A stretch of 64,000 bases of DNA. It comes from Pseudomonas sp. IB20 (GTDB lineage Bacteria > Pseudomonadota > Gammaproteobacteria > Pseudomonadales > Pseudomonadaceae). Below the pieces are notes generated by a model that ran no database searches, was not told where the DNA came from, and was given only the letters and a program-made list of their open reading frames with translations. Of this stretch, positions 46,653 through 55,313 are shown piece after piece (positions within the stretch are counted from its first letter, which is position 1; each line of letters begins with the position of its first letter). The translations under genes were made by a program, and so were the position numbers. The stretch spans positions 1,413,810-1,477,809 of the forward strand of contig NZ_CP046103.1 in assembly GCF_009707325.1 (NCBI RefSeq). Direction: 5' to 3'.

Positions 46653-47294
46653 ATGACCCCATCCTTGCTGCTCGCCGTCCTCGCTTCGGGCTTTATCTAC
46701 GGGATTACCCCAGGCCCGGGCGTCCTGGCCGTGTTCGGCATTGGCGCTGCGCGTGGCCGCCGCGCCGGTGCGGGTTTTCTGTGCGGGCATTTGCTGGGGG
46801 ACGTGGTGTGGTGCAGTACTGCGCTGATCGCCATTGTTGGTGCGCGGGAAGTCGGCAGCAGTGCCTTTGATGTACTCGGTGTGCTCAGCGGCTTGTATTT
46901 GTTCTGGCTCGGCTGGCGCGCCATTCGCACCCAGCGTCGCAGCAGTGATGCACCTCAGGGCGCGGCGCGGCATCCGTTCTGGCACGGCATTCTGTTCGGC
47001 CTGACCAACCCAAAGGCCTACCCGGTGGCGGTGGCGACATTTACCGCGCTGTTGTCCAGCCGTGCCGAGTTGCTGACCTGGGCGATGCTGCCGTCGTTGA
47101 TCTTCCTGAGCTTCATCGGTGGCCTGCTGGCCTACGCGATTCTGATCGGCGTGGTGGGCGCCCAGCGCGTGCGCACGGTGTATCAGCGCCATGAAATCCT
47201 GATCACCAAACTGTGCGGTGTGATGTTCATCGGCTTCGCCATCAATGCGCTGGCGCACGCATTGCCAGGACTGTTCGGCAGCAAACCGGCCTGA
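46653..47294 (+). CDS. LysE-family exporter
   Basis: 213 residues from the ATG at 46653; the open frame before it has no support. Six helices and the family pattern GFIYGITPGPGVLAVFGIG. Exports amino acids or related small molecules; the substrate is unknown. It follows fosA on the same strand. Confidence 0.87.
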   Translation: MTPSLLLAVLASGFIYGITPGPGVLAVFGIGAARGRRAGAGFLCGHLLGDVVWCSTALIAIVGAREVGSSAFDVLGVLSGLYLFWLGWRAIRTQRRSSDAPQGAARHPFWHGILFGLTNPKAYPVAVATFTALLSSRAELLTWAMLPSLIFLSFIGGLLAYAILIGVVGAQRVRTVYQRHEILITKLCGVMFIGFAINALAHALPGLFGSKPA

Positions 47295-47413
47295 TGTGAC
47301 GGCGACCGTTCGTCGCACAGGGAAGTTTTTTCTAAACCTTTGCCGCCCTGAAAATTCGAATTCAGGGCGGGGTGTATTTCCCCGCACCTATTTTTGCCCT
47401 GGAGGAACCCATC

Positions 47414-47941
47414 ATGAGCCGCATGGCTATCCGGTTACGCACCGCCAGTTTCGCGATGCTGCTGGGCCTCGGCGCCAGCAATGCTTTCGCCCAGTCGCCT
47501 GCTGAATTCATCGAGCAGGCTTCGGCCAAAGGTATGGCCGATATCGAAACCAGTCGCATGGCCCACGCCAAAACTTCGTCCCAGGAAATCAAGGACTACA
47601 CCATCGAGGTGATCAACGAGCGCACCCTCGCCAATCAGCATCTGGCGGCGATCGCCAAGAAGCTCGACTTGCCGGTGGCTCCGCGCGAGAAGATCGTCGA
47701 CAAAGCCGAAACCTTGATGCCCGAACTCAAGGATGGCGACTCCTTTGACGCCGCTTACACCGCGCAGCAGGTCAAGGAAAACGAAGACGCCATCGCCTTG
47801 TTCAAGAAAGAAGGCGCGGCCTCGGATGTGCCCGAGATAAAAGCGCTGGTGGACGAGACGCTGCCTAAGCTGCAAGAGCGTTTGCAAAAAGCCCGTGCCC
47901 TGGCGTCGACCTACGGTAAAGGTCATCAAGGCGACGGTTGA
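47414..47941 (+). CDS. DUF4142-domain periplasmic protein
   Basis: 175 residues from the ATG at 47414 with GGAGG upstream. Signal peptide (TASFAMLLGLGASNAFAQ), then a four-helix, ferritin-like DUF4142 domain (FIEQASAKGMADIETSRMA; QEIKDYTIEVINERTLANQ). The function is not known. It ends before a strong terminator. Confidence 0.87.
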   Translation: MSRMAIRLRTASFAMLLGLGASNAFAQSPAEFIEQASAKGMADIETSRMAHAKTSSQEIKDYTIEVINERTLANQHLAAIAKKLDLPVAPREKIVDKAETLMPELKDGDSFDAAYTAQQVKENEDAIALFKKEGAASDVPEIKALVDETLPKLQERLQKARALASTYGKGHQGDG

Positions 47942-47958
47942 ATCCGTCACATGAAATG

Positions 47959-47996
47959 AAAAACGGCGGTTGGATGATTTCCAATCGCCGTTTTTT
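47959..47996. terminator. Bidirectional terminator between the DUF4142 gene and the iron permease-like gene
   Basis: Stem acggcggttgg/ccaatcgccgt with the loop atgattt, with A-run and T-run flanks. The stop codon of the minus-strand gene lies at its edge. Confidence 0.9.
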
Positions 47997-48420
47997 ATGC
48001 CTGGTTCAGGTCGGTTTTACTCGGCAGCGCATCGTCCACCACTTCACCGCAATTGCTGTTTAGGCTGACGCTGCCGGTGTCGCCGATGCTGCGATATTGC
48101 CCGCGCAGGTGCTCCAACTCTTTGCGGTCTAGCCCATCCAGGCTCAACACAGCGTTCTGCGCATCCTTGGACACGCGCAGCAGCTCATCAATCTTGATAT
48201 GCAGGATGTCGTTGTCGCGGTTTTGCGTGTTTTGGATCAGGAACACCATCAGGAAGGTAATGATGGTGGTCGAGGTGTTGATGATCAGCTGCCAGGTGTC
48301 GTTGTAGTGAAAGTACGGCCCGCTCAGGCTCCACAGAAAAATCAACGCGACGGCCGCATAAAACGTCCGGGCACTGCCTGCCCAGCGCGAAAGAGATTGG
48401 GAGACTGCGGAGAATTTCAT
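47995..48420 (-). CDS. Low-affinity iron permease-family small membrane protein
   Basis: 141 residues, two helices (FYAAVALIFLWSLSGPYF and LIINTSTTIITFLMVFLIQ) and the QNTQNRDNDILHIKIDELL stretch that defines this family. The name comes from yeast Fet4; a role in iron uptake in bacteria is not established. Confidence 0.83.
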   Translation of the reverse strand: MKFSAVSQSLSRWAGSARTFYAAVALIFLWSLSGPYFHYNDTWQLIINTSTTIITFLMVFLIQNTQNRDNDILHIKIDELLRVSKDAQNAVLSLDGLDRKELEHLRGQYRSIGDTGSVSLNSNCGEVVDDALPSKTDLNQA

Positions 48421-48521
48421 GACCGTTTTCCTAATAGGTGGGTGATGAAAATACTGACCGCAGCTACACGGTGAAATTTCTTTTTACAATTGGGATAGTT
48501 GAACAAAGTTGTCTTTCGTAA

Positions 48522-49022
48522 TCACAAGGCAAGTTTCACTTGACCGCGATCCTCGAGCGCCAACAGATACTGCTTGGCCTCAAGCCCTCCGGCAAACCCG
48601 GTCAACCCGCCTGAAGCGCCGATGACGCGGTGGCAAGGCGCAATGATCGAGATCGGGTTGCGCCCGTTGGCAGCGCCCACCGCACGCACCGCTTTGGGGT
48701 TGCCGATCTGCTGGGCGATCTGGCTGTAGCTGCGGGTTTCGCCAAAGGGGATGGTTAACAGCGCCTGCCAGACTTGTTTCTGAAACGCTGTACCGGTGAA
48801 ATCCAGTGCCAGTTCGAACTGGTTGCGGGTGCCGGCGAAATACTCTCGCAACTGGCGCTCGGCTTCCAACAGCACCGGGCTGTCGTTGGCCTCCTGCAAC
48901 TCACCCAAACGCACGCGGTTGGCGCGCTCTTTTTCCCACAGGATGGCGTTGAGTTTGCCGTCGCGCGCGACCAGGGTGAGCTGGCCAACGGGGGAGGGCA
49001 TGAGCTTGTATTCGTAGGACAT
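48522..49022 (-). CDS. ogt: Methylated-DNA-protein-cysteine methyltransferase
   Basis: 166 residues. The acceptor Cys130 is in the PCHRV motif; the wing helix AVRAVGAANGRNPISI and the C-terminal LTGFAGGLEAKQYLLALE are present. It repairs O6-alkylguanine by taking the alkyl group irreversibly. The N-terminal regulatory domain of Ada is absent, so this is Ogt-type. Confidence 0.92.
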   Translation of the reverse strand: MSYEYKLMPSPVGQLTLVARDGKLNAILWEKERANRVRLGELQEANDSPVLLEAERQLREYFAGTRNQFELALDFTGTAFQKQVWQALLTIPFGETRSYSQIAQQIGNPKAVRAVGAANGRNPISIIAPCHRVIGASGGLTGFAGGLEAKQYLLALEDRGQVKLAL

Positions 49023-49175
49023 GAGCTGATTCCTCGAAAGGCATTTATAGGCACAGCGCTACTGTAGTTTTACCCGTCGGACTGGAAACTACGTTTCTTG
49101 CGATCAAATTCTCCCGGAGCTTAGAGGTTCCAGTAAACCCAATCGGCGAAGTGCGGGTACCCGTAGGACCTGGAG

Positions 49176-49315
49176 GCTCTATGAAGCCCCATGAGTGGTG
49201 AAATTTTACCAATGGCCACCCACAAAATCACATCGGGCAGCGTGACGACTAAAGCGAAGCACTGAGTGCTGACGAACGGGCCTGATTACGCTGCTCGTTC
49301 GTCGCCACCGTCAGA
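49176..49315 (+). repeat. 140 bp direct duplication, copy 1 (period 148)
   Basis: Bases 49176-49315 recur at 49324-49463 with no difference seen; the spacer is eight bases (gatgctga). Each copy has a hairpin gacgaacg...cgttcgtc. Confidence 0.93.
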
Positions 49316-49323
49316 GATGCTGA

Positions 49324-49463
49324 GCTCTATGAAGCCCCATGAGTGGTGAAATTTTACCAATGGCCACCCACAAAATCACATCGGGCAGCGTGACGACTAA
49401 AGCGAAGCACTGAGTGCTGACGAACGGGCCTGATTACGCTGCTCGTTCGTCGCCACCGTCAGA
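49324..49463 (+). repeat. 140 bp direct duplication, copy 2
   Basis: Second copy of the unit at 49176-49315. It ends 16 bases before the 3' end of hicB. Confidence 0.93.
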
Positions 49464-49479
49464 CGATGCTGAATGGCAA

Positions 49480-49890
49480 CTATCCCTCTTTTTGCAGCAC
49501 CTTCAGCGCTGCCGACGCCAGAAAACCCGAGCGGCTTTTTTCTTCGGGGTGATGCAGCACGTATTCATCGATACGGTTCAACAGATAGCCGGGCAGGGTG
49601 ATGTTGAGTTTCTGCGCCTTGCCCAGGTACTTGGTGACATCAATGTCCACCACGGCCCAAGTGCAGCCGGCGTACTGTGGGTTGGCCGCATGCACGGTAA
49701 CTTTTTGCGCGCGGGGAATTGGCGCGCCATCTTCCGCAAGGATCTCGAAGTGCCCTTCGATCGCCTCACGGGCCATGGCCATGGCGTCGTCCAAATCATC
49801 GCCAGCAGAGTAGCAGCCAGGAATATCCGGGACTTCCACGCCCCAGGCATGGTTCTCGTCACCGGTTGAAATTGCGATGGGGTAAAGCAT
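49480..49890 (-). CDS. hicB: HicB antitoxin
   Basis: 136 residues. N-terminal HicB fold (VPDIPGCYSAGDDLDDAMAMARE) that covers the toxin and C-terminal ribbon-helix-helix (KLNITLPGYLLNRIDEYVLHH) that binds the operator. It lies 22 bases after hicA, in the hicA-hicB order, and neutralises HicA and represses the operon. Confidence 0.92.
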   Translation of the reverse strand: MLYPIAISTGDENHAWGVEVPDIPGCYSAGDDLDDAMAMAREAIEGHFEILAEDGAPIPRAQKVTVHAANPQYAGCTWAVVDIDVTKYLGKAQKLNITLPGYLLNRIDEYVLHHPEEKSRSGFLASAALKVLQKEG

Positions 49891-49912
49891 GTCTATTGCC
49901 CTCCGGGGACGG

Positions 49913-50095
49913 TCAACTGAGCAGAGCCTGTTTCAAAATGCGCTTGGCGGTTTTGTCCAACAGGTCCTTCTTGGGATGAGGAATCGTCACTAACCCCGGT
50001 TTTGTCGGGTGTTTGAAGTGGTGATGACTGCCCCGTGTGCGCACCAGGTACCAGCCGTGCGCAACAATGTGACCTATCAAATATCGGCTATCCAC
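49913..50095 (-). CDS. hicA: HicA toxin (mRNA interferase)
   Basis: 60 residues, normal HicA size. The double-stranded RNA-binding-like fold has the active-site His in RGSHHHFKHP, and HPKKDLLDKTAKRILKQA follows. It cleaves mRNA when not bound by HicB. The start is the GTG at 50095 behind GGAGG. Confidence 0.92.
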   Translation of the reverse strand: MDSRYLIGHIVAHGWYLVRTRGSHHHFKHPTKPGLVTIPHPKKDLLDKTAKRILKQALLS

Positions 50096-50263
50096 ATCAC
50101 CTCCTTGTGGTGTGAGTCGGTGGTGACTATAACCACTTAAAATGAATTATCAACACTCTACCTACCGACGGTCGATGACCGGCGTTTCAGTAAGCGTTGA
50201 ATGAAGTGTATGACCGCGCAGGAATGGCGCCGGAGAGAGGTATTGCGGGTTTTTTCGAAGGCG

Positions 50264-51157
50264 TTACCGAGTGTGTAAAACCTCTGCCAGCACACTGAGA
50301 AATGCCTCAGCCAATCTATTTTTTCTTATCGCCGGGGTCAGCGCCAGCAACTGCGCGCACGCATCCGCCTCCACCAACGGGCGATACGTCACGCCTTTGT
50401 TCATCAAACTTTGCGTGCATTCGGGTACCAGCGCCACGCCTTGCCCGGCGGCTACCAGCGCAATGATCGAAGTGATCTGCCGCCCGGTCGGCCCGGCGCG
50501 CAAGGGCTGGCCGTGGTGGCGGTAAAGTTGCTCGATGGACTGGTTCAACCCCGACCCGTAATCTGCCGGGAACAGTATCAACGGAAAAGCACCGAGCTGC
50601 GCCACGCTGACGGCAGCCTGCCTGGCCAACGGGCTGTCACTGGACACTGCTGCCACCAAGCGCTCTTCGCCCAGCGACAGCGCGTGGACTTCCCCTGTTT
50701 GCGGCAACAGGCGGCTCAGCCCGATATCCAGCCGCCCATCCGCCACTTGCGCGCCCAAGCTGCCGGAGGCGCACTCCACCAAGGTCAACTGCACATCGGG
50801 AAAGCGCTGGGCGAAGGCCTGGATCGCCTGGCTGAAAAGGTCCGACAGCGCGATTGAACTCACATACCCGAGTGCCAATTGGCCTGCGGTGCCCGCTGCC
50901 AATTTGCTGGCGATGACCTGCGCCAACTCAACCTGCTCCAACACGCCACGCGCGTAAGGCAAGAACGAACGGCCTTGAGCGGTGAGGGACACCGTGCGGC
51001 TGGTGCGATCAAACAGCTTGAACCCCAACTCCGCTTCCAGCGCCGAGATCTGCCGCGTCAGTGGCGGCTGGGCCAGGTGCAGGCGAAGTGCTGCGCGGCC
51101 GAAGTGCAATTCTTCGGCGACCGTCAGAAAGTAACGCAGCTTGCGTAGGTCGAGCAT
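50264..51157 (-). CDS. LysR-family transcriptional regulator
   Basis: 297 residues. HTH LRYFLTVAEELHFGRAALRLHLAQPPLTRQISALE, of the CatR/BenM-like branch. It is divergent from an MFS exporter gene, with a 95 bp gap that contains the direct motif atcggt twice; the exporter is its likely target. Confidence 0.88.
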   Translation of the reverse strand: MLDLRKLRYFLTVAEELHFGRAALRLHLAQPPLTRQISALEAELGFKLFDRTSRTVSLTAQGRSFLPYARGVLEQVELAQVIASKLAAGTAGQLALGYVSSIALSDLFSQAIQAFAQRFPDVQLTLVECASGSLGAQVADGRLDIGLSRLLPQTGEVHALSLGEERLVAAVSSDSPLARQAAVSVAQLGAFPLILFPADYGSGLNQSIEQLYRHHGQPLRAGPTGRQITSIIALVAAGQGVALVPECTQSLMNKGVTYRPLVEADACAQLLALTPAIRKNRLAEAFLSVLAEVLHTR

Positions 51158-51252
51158 CCTGATCCTTGGGTATTGATCGGTTCAAAATCGGTATTGGTTT
51201 AAGACCCGTCGGCCATTCTATAAAGACCTCACAAAATAAAACGAGAGGTTTC

Positions 51253-52416
51253 ATGAAGCCGCGCCTGCATTGTGCCCGCCTTGCCCTGTTCCTGTGTGGC
51301 TGCGCGGCGTTTCTTAATCTCTATGCGACCCAGAGCATCCTCGCGACCTTCGCCGCGCAGTTTCATATCAGCGCCAAGGACGCGGGCTGGAGTATCACGG
51401 TCACCACTTTGGCTGTGGCGATTACTGCGCCCTTTGTCAGCCGGCTGACCGGCCGCCTCCCACAGCGCACGGTGATCGCCGTGGCCGCGCTGCTGTTGGC
51501 GGTGCCCGCGCTGATGACCGCCTATGCCAACAGTTTTGCCGAAGTACTGGTGTGGCGGTTTGTGCAAGGCATGTTGATACCGGTGGTGTTTGCCACCAGC
51601 GTCGCCTACATCGGCGACCGTTGGAGTGGCGGGACGGTGACTGAAGTCACCAGCCTGTATGTGGCGGGCACCGTGTTGGGCGGGTTCGCCGGGCGCTTCG
51701 TCACCGGAGTGATGACGCAATACGTCGGCTGGCGGGAAGCCTTCGAGTTGCTGGCGGTATTGAGCCTGATGGTCGGTGGGTTTATCCAGTTTCTGTTGCC
51801 TGCCAACCGGCCTCGAACCGAGCGGCTTAAAGCCGCTTCCTCTGGTGTTTTGCGTAAACCCTTGTTGGCTGCTTACGCCGTAGGTTTTTGCGTGCTGTTC
51901 TGCCAAGTCGCGGCATTTACTTACGCGGGTTTGTACCTTGGCCTGCCGCCGTTCAACCTGGGGCCAGCGGCCTTGGGGACGCTTTACATGGTGTTTCTGC
52001 TGGCCTTGATCGTGATTCCCATCGCCGGGCGCCTCAGCAAAGCCAGGCCTCACGCCGAGCTGCTGGCGGTCGCCGCTGCGCTTGGCGTCAGCGGTTCGGC
52101 GCTGACCCTGGCGCCGTCGTTGTGGTGCATTGTGGTGGGCCTGGCGCTGAGTTCCACCGGCGTCTTTCTCGCCCAGGCCGCCGCCAATGCCTTCATCAGC
52201 GCCACAGCCGGTAACCACAAGTCGGGCGCCGTGGGGGTTTACCTGACCTGTTATTACCTGGGCGGCAGTTGCGGTGCCATCGTTCCTGCGTTGATCTGGG
52301 AACGTTGGGGCTGGGCCGGCTGCGTGGCGCTGATTATCGGCTTTCAATTGCTGACCCTGCTGATCGCCCTGACCGGTTGGAAGCCGCTTAAACCTGAGCT
52401 GATCCAGGCACCATGA
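51253..52416 (+). CDS. MFS exporter (YnfM-like)
   Basis: 387 residues from the ATG at 51253 (GAGAGG upstream); a longer frame to 51166 would place the start in the promoter. 12 helices; ATQSILATFAAQFHISAKDAGWSITVTTLA is typical of the YnfM/YdhP-like drug exporter group. The next MFS gene overlaps by four bases, so the pair is coupled. Confidence 0.86.
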   Translation: MKPRLHCARLALFLCGCAAFLNLYATQSILATFAAQFHISAKDAGWSITVTTLAVAITAPFVSRLTGRLPQRTVIAVAALLLAVPALMTAYANSFAEVLVWRFVQGMLIPVVFATSVAYIGDRWSGGTVTEVTSLYVAGTVLGGFAGRFVTGVMTQYVGWREAFELLAVLSLMVGGFIQFLLPANRPRTERLKAASSGVLRKPLLAAYAVGFCVLFCQVAAFTYAGLYLGLPPFNLGPAALGTLYMVFLLALIVIPIAGRLSKARPHAELLAVAAALGVSGSALTLAPSLWCIVVGLALSSTGVFLAQAAANAFISATAGNHKSGAVGVYLTCYYLGGSCGAIVPALIWERWGWAGCVALIIGFQLLTLLIALTGWKPLKPELIQAP

Positions 52417-53612
52417 ACGACTCCGTCGCCGTGCCCGCCCGCGAAACATCCACTCGCCGCCGTTCGCTGATTGCCGGTTGCAGCGCCCATGCCGTACACG
52501 ATGGGCTCACCGACGTTATCTATGTGCTGCTGCCAATCTGGCAAGCGCAGTTCGCCTTGTCCTACGCCCAGATCGGCCTGTTGCGTGGCGCCTACTCCGG
52601 GATGATGGCGGTGTTCCAACTCATGGCCAGCCGCGCCGCCACACGCTGGGGCCGCGTGCCGCTGCTGGTGGGTGGCACCGCGCTTGCGGGTCTGGCTTAC
52701 TTATTGGTGGGACAAGCCACCGGGCTGTGCCTGTTGCTGCTGGCGTTGCTATTGGGTGGGCTGGGAGCGAGCACCCAGCACCCGCTGGCGTCCTCGATGA
52801 TCACCGACGCTTATGAGGCCGGTGGTGGCGTCAAGCAGGCGCTGTCCCAGTACAACTTTTCCGGCGACATCGGCAAAACCCTGATTCCTGGGTTGGTTGG
52901 CCTGCTACTGACCGTCATCAGCTGGCGCGTCAGTGCGACACTCCTTGGGTTGCTCGGTCTGGTGGCAGCAGGGCTGCTGTGGTGGTGGGTGCCTGCTCCC
53001 GTTTCCGAATCCGCCGCTGCAAAAAAAGCCAAGCCGCTCAGTGGGACGGGCTCCGTCACAGGTCTGCGTGCATTGATTCTCACCGGCACCCTTGATAGCG
53101 CCGTGCGCATGGGGTTTCTCACGTTCCTGCCATTCCTGTTGCAGGCCAAAGGTGCTGGCACAGCGGGCATCGGCCTGGCCCTGACTATGCTGTTCATCGG
53201 CGGTGCATTCGGCAAATTGCTCTGCGGCTACCTGGGTGCCTGCGTCGGCATGATGAAAACCGTCTGGCTGACGGAAACCAGCACAACGCTGCTGATCGTC
53301 GCAGCCGTGTACCTGCCGCTGAGTGGCTTGATGGTGATGTTGCCGGTGTTGGGCCTGGCGTTGAACGGCACGTCTTCGGTGCTCTACGGCGCAGTGCCGG
53401 ACCTGGCGGGGGCCGGCAAACGCGAGCAGGCGTTTGCAGTGTTTTACACCGGCACGATTGGCGGCGGAGCGCTGGCGCCGTTGGTATTTGGCGCAGTGGG
53501 CGATGCGTTGGGTGTGCCGGTGGCGGTGGTGGTGCTGGCGGGGATGTTGTTGGTGACGTTGCCGTTGGCGTGGGTGGTGCAGCGCGGTCGCGCGCCTCAA
53601 ATAGTCGAGTGA
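52413..53612 (+). CDS. MFS exporter, fosmidomycin-resistance (Fsr) type
   Basis: 399 residues, 12 helices. HAVHDGLTDVIYVLLPIWQ near residue 26 and GASTQHPLASSMITDAYE resemble the Fsr family (in Fsr the N-terminal motif is similar). It is coupled to the upstream MFS gene through ATGA. It exports a small toxic compound; fosmidomycin resistance is only by family name. Confidence 0.8.
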   Translation: MNDSVAVPARETSTRRRSLIAGCSAHAVHDGLTDVIYVLLPIWQAQFALSYAQIGLLRGAYSGMMAVFQLMASRAATRWGRVPLLVGGTALAGLAYLLVGQATGLCLLLLALLLGGLGASTQHPLASSMITDAYEAGGGVKQALSQYNFSGDIGKTLIPGLVGLLLTVISWRVSATLLGLLGLVAAGLLWWWVPAPVSESAAAKKAKPLSGTGSVTGLRALILTGTLDSAVRMGFLTFLPFLLQAKGAGTAGIGLALTMLFIGGAFGKLLCGYLGACVGMMKTVWLTETSTTLLIVAAVYLPLSGLMVMLPVLGLALNGTSSVLYGAVPDLAGAGKREQAFAVFYTGTIGGGALAPLVFGAVGDALGVPVAVVVLAGMLLVTLPLAWVVQRGRAPQIVE

Positions 53613-53772
53613 TTGCTGGAGTGTCCAGACCGGGCCAGTAGATCAATGCCAAGTGAGTGAAGCACCTTAAGGACTGTTTCAAAACGAGGTTTAGCGCCAG
53701 GGGCAAATGCTTTGTACAGACTCTCGCGACCCACGCCTGCTCGGTAGCAATCTTCGTCATTCCACGGGCTTT
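53597..53772 (-). pseudogene. Remnant of a HigA-like/HI1420-type antitoxin
   Basis: The minus strand reads AGVGRESLYKAFAPGAKPRF and then ETVLKVLHSLGIDLL, the C-terminal HTH of the HI1420-type putative addiction-module antidote. Just before it the matching MTKIATEQ segment lies in another frame, which shows a frameshift. The N-terminal half and the partner toxin are absent. The fragment overlaps the end of the Fsr-like gene by 16 bases. Confidence 0.65.
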
Positions 53773-53977
53773 TCAAGGTTTTCCTATTGCCAAAATTTGC
53801 AGTCTGAAGGCGAACGCTAGAACGGCTATGAATTTTGCGGCATTGCCTACACAACGATCAGAATCGTCTGAGTTAGGTGTCTCGGTCGACGTCTTTAAGG
53901 TTTGTCTGCCGCTGCCTATCAGCGGTCGAGGCCTGTAGCTCGATCTGGGGCCGGGGAGTCAAAAACCGCAAAGCGCC

Positions 53978-54283
53978 TTAAAGAGACGAAGCCAACGTAA
54001 ACGGAATACGCAACGCGCCGATTGCCCCTTCCCGTACACCGCACATTTCATCGTGCACGCAGTGTTGCACCAGCACACAGGGAAACGGCGGAACGCGTTG
54101 CAACAGGTCGCGCAAATGCGTGGTGGAGCCGATGCGCATCGGCTTGGCGTCCTCGCCCAAAAGCGTCATCTGGACATGATCCAACCTGACGCGCGCGATG
54201 TAGAAACCACCCTCCAGCGACAGCAGTTCCAACTCACGAACTTCTCCTTTTTGCGCCAATTCGGTCAGCATTTGCAGATTCAT
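53978..54283 (-). CDS. DUF6482-like small protein
   Basis: 101 residues. MNLQMLTELAQKGEVRELELLSLEGGFYIARVRLD and a later VPPFPCVLVQHCVHDEMCG are like a small conserved Pseudomonas family of unknown function. No signal peptide or membrane helix. It lies 23 bases downstream of the DUF3833 gene on the same strand. Confidence 0.75.
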   Translation of the reverse strand: MNLQMLTELAQKGEVRELELLSLEGGFYIARVRLDHVQMTLLGEDAKPMRIGSTTHLRDLLQRVPPFPCVLVQHCVHDEMCGVREGAIGALRIPFTLASSL

Positions 54284-54306
54284 GATTCGCCCTCACTTCG
54301 GGTCGC

Positions 54307-54831
54307 TCACTGGCGACGAAAGAACAACGTGACCTGGCCCCATTCGACGCCGAACTTGGTCATGCTGGAACGGTTGATCAAGGTGTCTTCGTCCATCAAG
54401 TACATCCAGTCATCAAAGCTCACTTCGTAGATTGAGCCATCCACCGGCAGGTTGAGTCGGTAACGCCAACGCAGTGCGTTGCCCGCCACTTCGCCAATCG
54501 CCTCGCCGACCACATCACCTGCCCGACCGCGCCAGCGCCCCGGGCCATCCGGTGTCAGCGTCCACACCCGCTGTTGGCGCGTGCCATCGCTGTACAGGAA
54601 ACGCTCGTCGAGAATCAAGGCGTTGCCCTCGCGCCGGCTGGCGATATTGACCTCAAAGCGCTTGGCCACTTCGCCCGAGCGCTTCTGGAAAATCCCCCAG
54701 GCCTTGACGGGCTTGCTGAAGAAACGCTCCAGGTCCAACTGCGGTTGCTGGTCTGCGTAGTGGGCCACTTCGACGTTGCCGCAACTGCTCAAACTCAGCG
54801 CCAACAACAATGAAACCAGTAGACGTGTCAT
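54307..54831 (-). CDS. DUF3833 lipoprotein
   Basis: 174 residues. Lipobox LSSCG (Cys17). The rest is DUF3833: LDLERFFSKPVKAWGIFQKRSGEVAKRF, WTLTPDGPGRWRGRAGDVVG, and YEVSFDDWMYLMDEDTLINRS. Function unknown; a lipid-binding barrel is suspected for the family. Confidence 0.87.
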   Translation of the reverse strand: MTRLLVSLLLALSLSSCGNVEVAHYADQQPQLDLERFFSKPVKAWGIFQKRSGEVAKRFEVNIASRREGNALILDERFLYSDGTRQQRVWTLTPDGPGRWRGRAGDVVGEAIGEVAGNALRWRYRLNLPVDGSIYEVSFDDWMYLMDEDTLINRSSMTKFGVEWGQVTLFFRRQ

Positions 54832-54950
54832 TGCCCGGCTCCGTGATCATGCGCGGCGAAGCGCCAACGCTTAGCACTGATACTTGTACAGAAATATTGA
54901 TTTGTACAGGTTTGTGCGAAAAGAATAACTGAGACCTCAAATCACGCCCA

Positions 54951-54983
54951 TAAAAAAACCGGCCACTGAGGACCGGTTTCTTT
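54951..54983 (-). terminator. Terminator of the tRNA-Gly gene
   Basis: Stem aaaccgg/ccggttt around gccactgagga; on the minus strand a T-run follows. It lies 47 bases downstream of the tRNA gene. Confidence 0.85.
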
Positions 54984-55029
54984 ATGCATCTCCCGTCAGA
55001 ACCCTCCTGACGCAAGCGCAAAATCTGAG

Positions 55030-55103
55030 TGGAGCGGGTAGAGGGAATCGAACCCTCGTCGGAAGCTTGGGAAGCTACTGTTCTACCATTAAACTATACC
55101 CGC
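55030..55103 (-). tRNA. glyU: tRNA-Gly, anticodon CCC
   Basis: 74 bases with an encoded CCA. The acceptor arms gcgggta/tacccgc pair perfectly. The anticodon loop is TTCCCAA, giving CCC, which reads GGG. The T loop has gggttcgattccc. The minor Gly tRNA, single copy here. Confidence 0.95.
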
Positions 55104-55188
55104 TCAGAGCGGCTGACTTTGTACCAGATGTTCGCCGGGATTTGAAGTTTTTCTTCGAAAAATGTGTGAGTTGCGTTCATCAAGCGGG

Positions 55189-55301
55189 TGTGGGAGCTGG
55201 CTCGTCGGATCGCCGCACCACGGCGCCGGCCGCAAGCCGGAGCTGGCTCGTCGGATCGCCGCACCACGGCGCCGGCATCGCGGGCAAGCCCGGCTCCCAC
55301 A
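55189..55301. repeat. REP element with an internal duplication, period 46
   Basis: Between gtgtgggagctggc and the closing gcaagcccggctcccaca, the 36-base block agctggctcgtcggatcgcc ... cggcgccggc occurs twice (55195-55230 and 55241-55276). It separates the tRNA and phaG genes. Confidence 0.85.
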
Positions 55302-55313
55302 TCAGCGGTTAGT

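Larger units (their letters stand above)
49023..49479. other. Intergenic region, 457 bp, with a large duplication
   Basis: No gene is supported. Most of it is the tandem block described in the next two entries. The single-copy left part (49081-49175) continues a minus frame that ends at 49121 and could be a decayed gene tail. Confidence 0.6.

Noticed and set aside
49121..49315. A minus frame reading VTLPDVILWVAIGKISPLMG that ends at 49121
   Set aside because: It has a protein-like look but no start codon and no known family, and an in-frame stop closes it within copy 1 of the duplication.
46188..53612. FosA and an Fsr-like exporter as a fosfomycin/fosmidomycin resistance island
   Set aside because: The two are 6 kb apart, are separated by ordinary genes, and FosA is a normal chromosomal gene in Pseudomonas.
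55030..55103. tRNA-Gly as an integration site for an island
   Set aside because: There is no integrase, no repeated tRNA end, and the genes on both sides are ordinary Pseudomonas chromosomal genes.
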